Under the pieces are notes generated by a model. It made no database searches, was not told the DNA's origin, and was given only the letters and a program-made list of their open reading frames with translations. From positions 1 through 16,083 of the forward strand of contig JAKCDE010000022.1 of NCBI GenBank assembly GCA_021838585.1: a stretch of DNA of 16,083 bases, written 5' to 3'. Made by a program: the position numbers and the translations under genes. The DNA is from Nitrospirota bacterium (GTDB taxonomy: Bacteria; Nitrospirota_A; Leptospirillia; Leptospirillales; Leptospirillaceae). Positions 1-6,990 of this stretch are shown one piece after another; the first letter of the stretch is position 1, and every line of letters begins with the position of its first letter.

Positions 1-27
1 CTCAACCGTTTGAAGGAGCTTTTTTGA
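1..27 (+). CDS. C-terminal end of upstream gene, probably nuoM
   Basis: The frame starting at base 1 is open and reads LNRLKELF before a TGA stop at 25-27. That stop shares its last base with the ATG of nuoN (TGATG), a usual translational-coupling arrangement inside nuo operons. Only eight residues are visible, too few to identify the product from sequence. Complex I operons normally carry nuoM just before nuoN, so nuoM is the natural guess, but this is position-based inference. The nuoN ribosome binding site lies inside these last codons. Confidence 0.5.
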   Translation, partial: LNRLKELF

Positions 28-1472
28 TGAACTTCTCCCCGGTCAACATCATGGGAACGATGCCAGAGATCTATCTGACGGTCCTAGGATGCCTCCTCTT
101 TTTGATGGAGCCCTTTGTTCCTGCCAAGAAGCGCTCTCTTCTCGGGGTTTTTGCCATCTTCTCTCTTGTTTTTGCCATGATTGCCACCTTTGGCCTAAAC
201 GGAAAAGGATTACCCCTCTATCAGGGCCTCTATATCGTCGATCCCTTTTCAAACTTCTTTAAGACGGTGATTTACCTGGGAACGATCATCACGATCCTTT
301 TCTCCCTTCCCTACCTTGAGAAGGAAGAAATTCACCTTGGTGAGTATTACGGCTTTCTCCTTTTTGCGGCAGTGGGGATGATGATCATGGTCTCGGCGGG
401 AGACCTCATCACCCTCTTTTTGGGAATTGAGCTCATGTCACTGTGTCTCTATGTGTTGGTTGGGCTCAAAAGAAATTCCAACCGTTCAGTGGAGGCTTCC
501 TTCAAGTATTTTCTCCTGGGGGCCTTTGCCGCAGCAATTTTTCTTTATGGGATCTCTCTTCTCTATGGAGCATCAGGGACCGAAACTCTGAGCGGTCTCG
601 CCCAGTTTGTTGCCAACCCCGGGGCTCTTCGTCCGATGGTTCTGGCGGGAATGATTCTGACGATGGTGGGATTTGCCTTCAAAGTTTCAGCGGCGCCTTT
701 TCACATGTGGACTCCCGACGTCTACGAGGGGGCTCCGACCGTTGTCACCGGCTTCATGGCATCGGTGGGCAAGGTCGCGGCTTTTGGCGTCTTCCTTCGG
801 GTCTTTTGGGTGGCCTTTTCTGCCAATCGTGACCACTGGTCCCTCCTGATCATCACCGCGGCAATCCTTTCCATGATTGTCGGCAACATTGTGGCGTTGG
901 TCCAGACCAACATCAAGAGGATGCTGGCCTATTCCTCCATTGGCCATGCGGGCTATGCCGTCATCGCTCTCCTCAATCCCAGCCGGGACAGCCTCTTTGC
1001 CCTGATGTTCTATATGTTCGCCTATCTCTTCATGACCCTCGGAGCCTTTGGCATCATCCTGATCCTTCGGCGGAAGGGGATCGAGGCCGAAGAGATCTCT
1101 GACTTTGTCGGACTCAACAAAAAGAATCCCATGGCCGCGTTCTTGATGCTGATCTTCATGTTTTCCCTGGCCGGTATTCCACCTTTTGGTGGCTTCCTGG
1201 CAAAATTTTATGTCTTCATGGCGGCCGTTCACGCTGGGTACACCTGGCTGGCTGTCGTCGGTGTGCTCCTTAGTGCCGTTGGAGCCTATTACTACATCCG
1301 GGTGGTCATGGCGATGTATATGAAGGATCCGGTTGAGCCCGTCGAGTTTACTCCCAATCGCATGGAAGGAATGGCCCTGTTTGTGACGGCGGGGATGACA
1401 GTCCTTCTCGGGATTTTTCCGCTTCCGTTTGTTCACTATATTGAGACTTCTCTTGCGATTCTCGTTCCCTGA
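27..1472 (+). CDS. nuoN: NADH-quinone oxidoreductase subunit N (complex I)
   Basis: Antiporter-like membrane subunit of respiratory complex I, a proton-pumping channel in the inner membrane arm. The product has 481 residues, the usual NuoN length, and is almost entirely hydrophobic with about 14 membrane segments. The hallmark of the family is present near residues 217-237: a lysine in FKVSAAPFHMW followed by TPDVYEGAPT. Other family signatures are an intramembrane glutamate in GIELMSLCLY (about residue 135) and FSLAGIPPFGGFLAKF (about 375-390). The ATG at 27 is chosen because AAGGAG at 13-18 sits eight bases upstream; a TTG at 24 is in frame but too close. It overlaps the preceding stop by one base and appears to be the last gene of the nuo operon. 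Function is certain at family level. Confidence 0.97.
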   Translation: MNFSPVNIMGTMPEIYLTVLGCLLFLMEPFVPAKKRSLLGVFAIFSLVFAMIATFGLNGKGLPLYQGLYIVDPFSNFFKTVIYLGTIITILFSLPYLEKEEIHLGEYYGFLLFAAVGMMIMVSAGDLITLFLGIELMSLCLYVLVGLKRNSNRSVEASFKYFLLGAFAAAIFLYGISLLYGASGTETLSGLAQFVANPGALRPMVLAGMILTMVGFAFKVSAAPFHMWTPDVYEGAPTVVTGFMASVGKVAAFGVFLRVFWVAFSANRDHWSLLIITAAILSMIVGNIVALVQTNIKRMLAYSSIGHAGYAVIALLNPSRDSLFALMFYMFAYLFMTLGAFGIILILRRKGIEAEEISDFVGLNKKNPMAAFLMLIFMFSLAGIPPFGGFLAKFYVFMAAVHAGYTWLAVVGVLLSAVGAYYYIRVVMAMYMKDPVEPVEFTPNRMEGMALFVTAGMTVLLGIFPLPFVHYIETSLAILVP

Positions 1473-1498
1473 AGAAAATCCGGAGACCGATTTTCTTC
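1471..1498 (+). terminator. Hairpin over the nuoN stop, likely operon end
   Basis: GAAGAAAATC (1471-1480) and GATTTTCTTC (1489-1498) are perfect inverted repeats giving a 10-bp stem with an eight-base loop. The stem begins inside the nuoN stop codon. It is A/T-rich, and the T-rich 3' arm with the following pyrimidines could act as a weak U-tract, but no clean T-run follows. Its place between nuoN and tatA suggests termination or mRNA 3'-end protection of the nuo transcript. Confidence 0.5.
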
Positions 1499-1525
1499 TC
1501 TGTCGAGAGTCAATCGGTGTATACT
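1496..1525 (+). promoter_or_regulatory. Weak candidate promoter for tatA
   Basis: TATACT at 1520-1525 matches five of six bases of a sigma-70 -10 box and would place a start point about 30 bases before the tatA ATG. The -35 region (TTCTCT around 1496-1501, spacing 18) is poor. It lies just after the nuoN hairpin, where a new transcript would be expected. Support is limited to the -10 and its position. Confidence 0.3.
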
Positions 1526-1560
1526 GAAAGAAACGGGGTTATCCGAGGGGAGGTATTCGC

Positions 1561-1749
1561 ATGCTGACAGGTCTTTTTGAACCGGTCCATCTGATTGTCA
1601 TCCTCCTCATTGTCATGCTGGTCTTCGGGGCAAAGAAGCTCCCGGAAATTGGCTCGGGCATGGGGAAGGCCATTTCCAATTTCAAGCGGTCGATCAAAGA
1701 CACTCCGGATCCGCCGGAGCCGGATGACAAGCTCGAGTCGAAAAAGTAG
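1561..1749 (+). CDS. tatA: Sec-independent protein translocase subunit TatA
   Basis: Pore-forming subunit of the twin-arginine translocase, which exports folded, often cofactor-bearing proteins over the inner membrane. The 62-residue product has the complete TatA layout: a short periplasmic N-terminus, one membrane helix (about 9-22), the F22-G23 hinge, then the amphipathic helix with [18 protein letters not shown] and a short acidic/basic tail. TatA and TatE cannot be separated by sequence alone; TatB is longer. The ATG is preceded by GAGGGGAGG at 1545-1553 with seven bases of spacing. The EamA-type gene follows after ten bases and uses a ribosome binding site overlapping the tatA stop, so the two are probably co-transcribed. 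No tatB or tatC is in the window. Confidence 0.93.
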   Translation: MLTGLFEPVHLIVILLIVMLVFGAKKLPEIGSGMGKAISNFKRSIKDTPDPPEPDDKLESKK

Positions 1750-1759
1750 GGGATCGGGA

Positions 1760-2200
1760 ATGTCCTATTCCCGGAAAAAGATCTGGAGTCTTCTCTTGGT
1801 CGGTCTTCTTTCGGAGGCAGTCGGCTTCGTTCTGATAAAGAGAGGGTTGTCAGAAGTTCCTTCATTTTCGGGCCACTCCCTGCGATCCCTTTCCTTCCTC
1901 CTTCCTGTCCTCACATCCCCGCAGGTTCTTGTCGGCACTGCCTTTGAGGCCCTCCATTTCGGTGTTCTCATGGAGCTTCTGTCGGTTTCCGATGTCTCCT
2001 ATATCATTCCTCTGACCTCCATTGGCTATGTCCTCACCCCTCTTTCGGCCCTCTTTTTCCTTCAGGAGAAGATTCCCACTCTCCGTTGGGCCGGGATTTT
2101 TCTTGTGTGCGCAGGGGTGGCGGCGGTCTCTCTCTCCGATCGGTCCGGAAAGGACCATTCTGCCGCTTCTCGATCTGACATGGATGCGGTCTCTTCTTGA
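1760..2200 (+). CDS. Small EamA/DMT-type membrane protein (ArnE/EmrE-like size)
   Basis: A 146-residue protein with four predicted membrane helices (about 9-26, 55-73, 80-101 and 109-125). It ends its core in LQEKIPTLRWAGIFLVCAGV, the typical close of an EamA/small-multidrug-resistance repeat, with E103-K104 in the usual place. A single EamA unit of this length is seen in ArnE/ArnF-like lipid-linked sugar flippase subunits and SMR exporters, which work as dimers; the substrate cannot be read from the sequence. The ATG at 1760 is chosen because AGGGG at 1748-1752 lies seven bases upstream; the frame is open further upstream only because it runs through tatA in another frame. The polar C-terminal tail of about 20 residues is unusual but unassigned. 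Probably co-transcribed with tatA. Confidence 0.8.
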   Translation: MSYSRKKIWSLLLVGLLSEAVGFVLIKRGLSEVPSFSGHSLRSLSFLLPVLTSPQVLVGTAFEALHFGVLMELLSVSDVSYIIPLTSIGYVLTPLSALFFLQEKIPTLRWAGIFLVCAGVAAVSLSDRSGKDHSAASRSDMDAVSS

Positions 2201-2225
2201 CCCAGCCACGTCAATCGGCTATTCT
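2197..2225 (+). promoter_or_regulatory. Candidate promoter of tRNA-Arg
   Basis: TTGACC (2197-2202) and TATTCT (2220-2225) are separated by 17 bases and match the sigma-70 consensus at five and four of six positions. The -35 overlaps the stop codon of the preceding gene. A start near 2232 would leave a leader of about 23 bases before the mature tRNA. Confidence 0.5.
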
Positions 2226-2254
2226 TCTAAGGCTAAATTTTTCTTCCCTCCTAT

Positions 2255-2332
2255 GCGCCTGTAGCTCAGTCCGGATAGAGCATCGGATTCCGGTTCCGAG
2301 TGTCGGGAGTTCAAATCTCTCCAGGCGCGCCA
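2255..2332 (+). tRNA. tRNA-Arg (anticodon CCG)
   Basis: A full cloverleaf can be drawn. The acceptor stem GCGCCTG (2255-2261) pairs perfectly with CAGGCGC (2322-2328); discriminator G2329 and an encoded CCA (2330-2332) follow. The D stem is GCTC/GAGC (2264-2267 and 2278-2281). The anticodon stem TCGGA/TCCGA (2283-2287 and 2295-2299) carries the loop TTCCGGT with anticodon CCG at 2290-2292, reading CGG (Arg). The T stem GGGAG/CTCTC encloses TTCAAAT, and the variable loop has five bases. CGG is a frequent codon in the G/C-rich genes to the right. Confidence 0.97.
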
Positions 2333-2706
2333 TCTTTCATTCTCGTTCCGCAAGGACTCTTCAATTCCCTTTCCAGCACTTAATCGAGTGGCGAGCCCTA
2401 CAAGGGTGAAATGACGCAGGAATTTCCTGAGCAATGTCTTGCTTCCCGCCCCCCACTTTTTAAGGGACTCTCTCCCTCTCTTCCCCAACCCCAGTTTCTC
2501 ACGCTCTCCCCTCCCCACGTCATTCGGTTTCCTTTTGTCTTGACCGGTTCTGCCGGGCAGGCGAAAAGCTCTTTTTCTTTTTTTGCTCTCAGTGGGTTTT
2601 TTGGGGGAGTCACCAGTGGCTTAATGTGTGTGCTCCGTCTCCCGTGCCGGAGTTTTGTCCGGAAAGTCGTCTGTCTCCCGGGGCTTCCAGCGATTCTCAG
2701 CATTCC
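2333..2706. other. Intergenic stretch without a credible gene
   Basis: These 374 bases lie between the tRNA and the end of the minus-strand cyclase gene. Short open frames of about 100 codons exist on both strands, but their translations are low-complexity Ser/Pro/Arg-rich and lack good ribosome binding sites. The plus strand is strongly pyrimidine-rich (for example 2440-2520) and has a T-rich run at 2571-2587. Small symmetric elements are visible: CAGGAA-T-TTCCTG (2417-2429), CTGCC-G-GGCAG (2550-2560) and CCGGA/TCCGG (2647-2651 and 2658-2662). None forms a convincing terminator for either neighbour. No copy of the tRNA 3' end was noticed here. Confidence 0.5.
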
Positions 2707-5700
2707 CTAAAGGCGTTTTTCGATCCTTTGTCTGAGACTCTGGGCAAACTGACGGGCCCAGGAGCTGTTGAACTGGTGAATATGCTCTCCGGCCACCACA
2801 AGCCATTGGTCATAGGATCCCGACGGAGAGGTTTCGTTTCCGTGAATGCGTCCAACAGGAATTTCCAGGAGAGATCGGACGTTGGTTTGTGCCAGTCTTC
2901 GAAAGGATTCGGGGAGCTCCGGATCCAGCAAGGATCGGGTCCTTAAGGTTGAGATTTTCAGGAGGGTCTCTCTGGAGTATGCCTCTTCAAACGGCGACGC
3001 AAGGGTCTCTCCCTGATGTCCCGATGACGCCAGGATGACTCCTCTCTGAGAGTGTGGCGGCAAGGAAAGATAAAAGACTCCGAGGACTCCCGGAAGGGTC
3101 CGGAGAAGATCGATCTCGGGACAGGCGCCCTGAGAAGGTTCTATGGGAAGGTCGGCAAGGGTCGCTTCCATATAACGGCCGACTGTTGCTATCTCGGATT
3201 CAAGCTCCATCCGGATGTGATCTTCGATGCGTTGGTCGGCGATGGCCAGGATTTTGGTGCGATCCCTGTCGGGAACGAGCCCCCGATGGATCTGGCTGGC
3301 GAGAAGCTTGCGGTAGAGGTTCATTCCGGCGACGAGAAGGCTGTTCGAGACCCCGGAGAGACAATGGATCTGTCCCACAATTTTTGCGCGGGAGAGGATC
3401 GTCTCCCGTTCTGTCCGGGGCGAGAGCAGAAACCTGAGGTGCTCGCACTGACGCAGGGCTAAAGTCCGGCGTCCATCCTCCCCCAGAGGCTCCAAAATGG
3501 TGCGGGATTCGGGCAGGCTGTCAAGCTTCCCGTAGAATGCCTCCACGAATCGTTCGACAGCCGGGTCGATGGACTCGGCGTACTTTTCGAGGAGGGCCTT
3601 CGCCAGATCGTCATAGGCGTCGATTTCCCGGGAGGAGGGTCCCGTATCGGGATCGCCCGCGAGGTGCCACCACTTTTCCCGGGCCAACTTCTTTTCCTTG
3701 ATGTGGCACAGGGCCCGGTCGGCCTCCCGGAGAAGCGTCTCGGGGTCGAGGGCGTTGGAGGGATAGAAGGCTATTCCCAGGCTCAGCCCCATATGGGTCA
3801 CCCGTCCGGGCAGGATCTCAAAAGGGGTCTCGACGGTTTGTCGAAGCCGGTCGAGAAAGGCATGAAATTCGGGAGTGCTGGGATTGACGATGTCTTCGAT
3901 TACGAGGGCAAACTCGTCGCCCCCCAGCCGTGCGATGAAATCATGGCTCCGGATGGTGTCGGAAAGTCTTCGGGCCAGCTCCTGCAAAAGGGTGTCGCCG
4001 GCGGCATGGCCAAAGGTGTCATTGACGGGCTTGAAGTCGTCCAGATCGAGGATCCCCACGATGAAACCGCCCCCTTGGCGATTCTTGCGGGCCACGAGCC
4101 GCAGAAGATGGTCGTCGAGGGCTGCGCGGTTGAGAAGTCCCGTCAGGGGGTCGTGCTGGACCGAAAAGGTGAGGCGGCTGTTTTGCGCCAGAAGGTCTCG
4201 GAATTCGGTGATGTCATTCTGGACTCCGACGAAGTGTGTGATGGCTCCCTCGGCGTTCCTGACGGGAGAGAGGGTGAGCAGATTCCAGAAGGTCGAGCCG
4301 TCCTTTCTGTAGTTCAGGATCTGTCCCCGATAGTTCTGTCCGGAGTCGAGGGCCTGCCGGATTTCGTCCACGGTCTCCCGATCACTGCCCTCCCCCTGGA
4401 GGAATCGGCAGTCCCGCCCGACGACCTCATCGTGGCGGTAACCCGTAATGGTCGTGAAGGCCTCATTGGTGTAGATGATCCGGCGCTGGCTGTCGGTGAT
4501 GATGACCCCCTCATGGACGGCCACAAGAGCCCGGGCAAGAAGGGTCTCCCCCTCCCGGGCCTTCTTTCTGAGGGTGATGTCGGAGATGGTCCAGAGGGTA
4601 TCGAATCCTTCCTGCTCAAAAGGAACCCCAGACATCTCAAGCCACCTCGGTTCTCCGGTTTCGGGAAGGTCGAGAGGGATCTCCAGCGTGAGACGTTCAT
4701 GGTGTCGGGAGGGAACGAGAATGCGTTCCTCGAGTCCGGGAGGTTCGGCCGGATTTCCCAGGATCTCGAGAATCTCCCGTCCTTCGAAGGGGCCGAAACG
4801 GTGGAGGATCTCTTCCATTCGACTGTTGGAAAAACGGACAACCGATCCTTCGGTCAGGATGATGCCCAGGGAGGAGGCATCAAGGATGGCGGCATTGAGG
4901 GCACTGGTTCGCCTCTCGACCGACTTGAGATCGAGCCGGTCGAGACCGCGGGAGAGGCTCTGGGCCAACTCCTCCAGGACACTTCGGACCGGCTCCTCGA
5001 ACTCCTGTCGTTCTCCGTAGTAAAGGGCAAAGAGCCCCCAGAGGCGTCCCTTATGGAAAACAGGGAGGACGGCGAGGCTTTCAAGACCGTACTTCCGGGC
5101 CGGCTCCTTCCAGGGGGCCGGGCCGGGAGGGCGGGAGAATGACGCTTCGAAGACGGCTCGGCCTTCCCGGAAGGCCCGGCCTGTCGGTCCCTGTCCGTTG
5201 GGGGAGTCGGACTGGATGGAAATGCGGGCTTCCCGAAGAAAGTCGGTCGCTCCCGAGGCGGCCAGGAATTCGATCTTGCCGTGAGGGTCGGGTTGACCGA
5301 CCCAGGAGAGCACGACTCCGGATTGGGTGATGGCGAGATCGCAAAGATCCATGAGAAGCCGCCTCTCGTCCTCCACCGTCGACAGGATGACATTGGCCCG
5401 GGCATGGAGCGCATTGACCGCGGCGAGTCGCTCGAGGGCCCGGGCATGAAGGTGCCGATCGGTGGTGTCGTAGATGGTGGCCACAAGGATCTCTTTGCCC
5501 CCGACTCTGGCCGTTGTGGCAAAGAAATCAGCCCAAAGGGCTTCCCCTGTCTTTTTTCGTCCACGGACATCGGTCACCAGAACCCGTCCCTCATGAAAAA
5601 CTGCCGGGTAGAGGCGCCTCCCGACCCGAAGGAACTCTTCATCGTCGAGGTAGAGGCATCGGACCGATTGTCCCTCGAGCTCCTCGGGGCGCTGGTATCC

Positions 5701-6762
5701 GAGCATCTCGAGCATGTGGGCGTTCACCGTGACGATGGTCCGGTCCCGGACCAGGAGAATTCCGGAGAGTGCGTTGTCGAGAAGGGCCTTTTTGAGGGCC
5801 AGAGCCTCCTGGCGGCTTCGGAGGATCTGGAGTCGTTCCAGTCCCCGGGAGAGATCCCGGGAAAGCTCAGAGAGAACTTCCTGAAGAGGAGGATCGAAGG
5901 CCTTTGGGGCGAGGTGGTAGAGGGTGAGGACGAGACGCTCTTCCGCACGTCCGGTGATGGGGATGGCCGCCAGGCTCTTGAATCCGAAGCGGCCGATGGC
6001 CTCCTGAACCTTGCGGGCAAAGGGCGAAGGATCTTCCGCCAGGGTTTCGTCGAACGCAAGGTGGAAGACTGGCTCCCCGCTCTTCCACGCCAAGTAGGGG
6101 GCGCTGGTGATGCCGGTGATCTCCGGACTCGAGGGAATCTGGACCGAGTCGAGCCATCCGGTCTCGCCGTTTGAGGCAAGAATGTGAAAATACCCGTTCT
6201 CCCCGGGTCGTCCAATCCAGGCCAGGGCGATGCCTTCAAGGGAAGCGGCCAGACGGCAGAGGGCGTCATAGAGGGAGGGCTCGTCAGGGGCGGAGAGAAG
6301 GGTCCTGTTTGCCTCAATCAGGAGCCGGTTATACTCGGACAGGGTCTGTCGATCCCGATCGTCGGATTTTCGGCGGCTGATGTCTCGGGCGCAATGGAGA
6401 GCATAGGGGAGGCCGTTTTGGATGAAGGGACGGGAGCGGATCTCGACGGGGACAACCGTCCCATCACGTTTTTGATGCCAGCTTTCGACGGTTAAAATCG
6501 TGTCGGGAGGGAGCGCAAGGATCTCTCGCATATGCCGGATCAGGTCGTCTCCGTCCCATTCCGGTTGCCACAGAGAGATCGGGCGGTGGAGGAGCTCCTC
6601 CACACGATAGCCCAGTGAGTCGGCAAGGGTGGGGAGGGAAAAGATCAGAAGACCTTTTTCGTCGGTGATGTAGGGGGCATCGGTTCCCATCTCGAGAAGA
6701 CGAGGGAGCCAGCCCTGAATGTCTTCCTCGTCTTTCGAAGAACCGGTCGAGTCGCTCTCCAT
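2707..6762 (-). CDS. Multi-sensor diguanylate cyclase: PAS-GAF-PAS-GAF-PAS-LOV-GGDEF-globin-like-GAF-like
   Basis: Cytosolic enzyme expected to make c-di-GMP from two GTP; no signal peptide or membrane helix. Domains (numbered from ATG 6762, 1351 residues): PAS 24-135, GAF 140-312, PAS 325-437, GAF 445-612, PAS 620-735, LOV-type PAS 742-856, GGDEF 870-1030, globin-sensor-like 1055-1200, GAF-like tail 1215-1351. The LOV has GRDCRFLQ with photoactive Cys785, Asn817, Asn827 and Gln848. The cyclase is intact: HDPLTG, metal-binding DLDDF, GGDEF at 947-951, and an RSHD I-site at 938-941 for product inhibition. The globin-like part keeps a candidate proximal His1133 in GQIHCLSGV. ATG 6762 is chosen because GGAGG (6775-6771) lies eight bases upstream; ATG 6801 and GTG 6804 are in frame without a site. 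The cyclase call is firm; globin and tail assignments are weaker. Confidence 0.9.
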   Translation of the reverse strand: MESDSTGSSKDEEDIQGWLPRLLEMGTDAPYITDEKGLLIFSLPTLADSLGYRVEELLHRPISLWQPEWDGDDLIRHMREILALPPDTILTVESWHQKRDGTVVPVEIRSRPFIQNGLPYALHCARDISRRKSDDRDRQTLSEYNRLLIEANRTLLSAPDEPSLYDALCRLAASLEGIALAWIGRPGENGYFHILASNGETGWLDSVQIPSSPEITGITSAPYLAWKSGEPVFHLAFDETLAEDPSPFARKVQEAIGRFGFKSLAAIPITGRAEERLVLTLYHLAPKAFDPPLQEVLSELSRDLSRGLERLQILRSRQEALALKKALLDNALSGILLVRDRTIVTVNAHMLEMLGYQRPEELEGQSVRCLYLDDEEFLRVGRRLYPAVFHEGRVLVTDVRGRKKTGEALWADFFATTARVGGKEILVATIYDTTDRHLHARALERLAAVNALHARANVILSTVEDERRLLMDLCDLAITQSGVVLSWVGQPDPHGKIEFLAASGATDFLREARISIQSDSPNGQGPTGRAFREGRAVFEASFSRPPGPAPWKEPARKYGLESLAVLPVFHKGRLWGLFALYYGERQEFEEPVRSVLEELAQSLSRGLDRLDLKSVERRTSALNAAILDASSLGIILTEGSVVRFSNSRMEEILHRFGPFEGREILEILGNPAEPPGLEERILVPSRHHERLTLEIPLDLPETGEPRWLEMSGVPFEQEGFDTLWTISDITLRKKAREGETLLARALVAVHEGVIITDSQRRIIYTNEAFTTITGYRHDEVVGRDCRFLQGEGSDRETVDEIRQALDSGQNYRGQILNYRKDGSTFWNLLTLSPVRNAEGAITHFVGVQNDITEFRDLLAQNSRLTFSVQHDPLTGLLNRAALDDHLLRLVARKNRQGGGFIVGILDLDDFKPVNDTFGHAAGDTLLQELARRLSDTIRSHDFIARLGGDEFALVIEDIVNPSTPEFHAFLDRLRQTVETPFEILPGRVTHMGLSLGIAFYPSNALDPETLLREADRALCHIKEKKLAREKWWHLAGDPDTGPSSREIDAYDDLAKALLEKYAESIDPAVERFVEAFYGKLDSLPESRTILEPLGEDGRRTLALRQCEHLRFLLSPRTERETILSRAKIVGQIHCLSGVSNSLLVAGMNLYRKLLASQIHRGLVPDRDRTKILAIADQRIEDHIRMELESEIATVGRYMEATLADLPIEPSQGACPEIDLLRTLPGVLGVFYLSLPPHSQRGVILASSGHQGETLASPFEEAYSRETLLKISTLRTRSLLDPELPESFRRLAQTNVRSLLEIPVGRIHGNETSPSGSYDQWLVVAGEHIHQFNSSWARQFAQSLRQRIEKRL

Positions 6763-6776
6763 GGAGGGGGCCTCCA
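6760..6776 (-). promoter_or_regulatory. Ribosome binding site in a short hairpin before the cyclase start
   Basis: On the minus strand the GGAGG that decides the start at 6762 is part of TGGAGG-CCC-CCTCCA, a perfect 6-bp stem with a three-base loop whose 3' arm ends in the A of the ATG. If it folds, it hides both the ribosome binding site and the start. Whether this is regulation or chance in G/C-rich DNA cannot be told from one sequence. Confidence 0.4.
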
Positions 6777-6912
6777 GGGTGGGGTGCAGGAGAAATCTCA
6801 TCACCGGATTTTATCAGGATCCCGCACTCTTCAAGGGAAGAAAGGCAATTTTCCCGAAGTCATCAGGGCGAAGATCGATGAAGGCTGATGAAATGGATGA
6901 TGTATGTTGCGA

Positions 6913-6921
6913 AGTATACCA
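6913..6921 (-). promoter_or_regulatory. Extended -10 promoter for the sensor cyclase
   Basis: On the minus strand TGGTATACT is an extended -10 element (TG, one base, TATACT with five of six matches). No -35 is recognisable at the right spacing; that position lies in the neighbouring dyad. A start near 6906 would give an untranslated leader of about 140 bases to ATG 6762. Confidence 0.45.
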
Positions 6922-6932
6922 CATGCTAAAGA

Positions 6933-6950
6933 GGGGGATCCGGATCACCC
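6933..6950. promoter_or_regulatory. Dyad between the divergent promoters, operator candidate
   Basis: A near-perfect inverted repeat centred between 6941 and 6942: the core GATCCGGATC (6937-6946) is a 10-bp palindrome, and after one mismatch GGG and CCC extend each arm, giving eight of nine matched pairs. It covers the -35 position of the minus-strand promoter and ends ten bases before the -35 of the plus-strand promoter, a suitable place for a dimeric regulator to control both directions. The binding protein is unknown. Confidence 0.4.
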
Positions 6951-6960
6951 GTTCCGCCCC

Positions 6961-6990
6961 TTGAAATCGCTTCGATCCTCCTCGTAGAAT
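6961..6990 (+). promoter_or_regulatory. Sigma-70-type promoter for the cupin and GGDEF-EAL genes
   Basis: TTGAAA (6961-6966) and TAGAAT (6985-6990), each matching five of six consensus bases, are separated by 18 bases. Transcription would begin near 6997. This makes the in-frame ATG at 6989, which lies inside the -10, impossible as a start on this transcript and supports ATG 7031. Confidence 0.6.

Noticed and set aside
1595..1759. Upstream extension of the EamA-type gene into tatA
   Set aside because: The extra 55 residues are Ser/Arg-rich, overlap nearly all of tatA and lack a ribosome binding site, whereas ATG 1760 has a good one.
2550..2587. CTGCC/GGCAG palindrome followed by a T-rich run as a terminator
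   Set aside because: The palindrome leaves a one-base loop and the T-run starts more than ten bases after it, so it does not make a usual intrinsic terminator.
2398..2703. A 101-codon minus-strand frame and a 99-codon plus-strand frame downstream of the tRNA
   Set aside because: Low-complexity products without good start sites and overlapping each other on opposite strands.
3664..5142. A 492-codon open frame on + inside the sensor cyclase gene
   Set aside because: It is antisense to the PAS, GAF and GGDEF regions; its translation is Gly/Glu/Asp-rich low complexity without domain motifs, as expected from high third-position G+C.
6763..6804. Longer N-terminus of the cyclase from ATG 6801 or GTG 6804
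   Set aside because: No ribosome binding site precedes these codons; ATG 6762 has GGAGG at eight bases. Kept as an alternative only.
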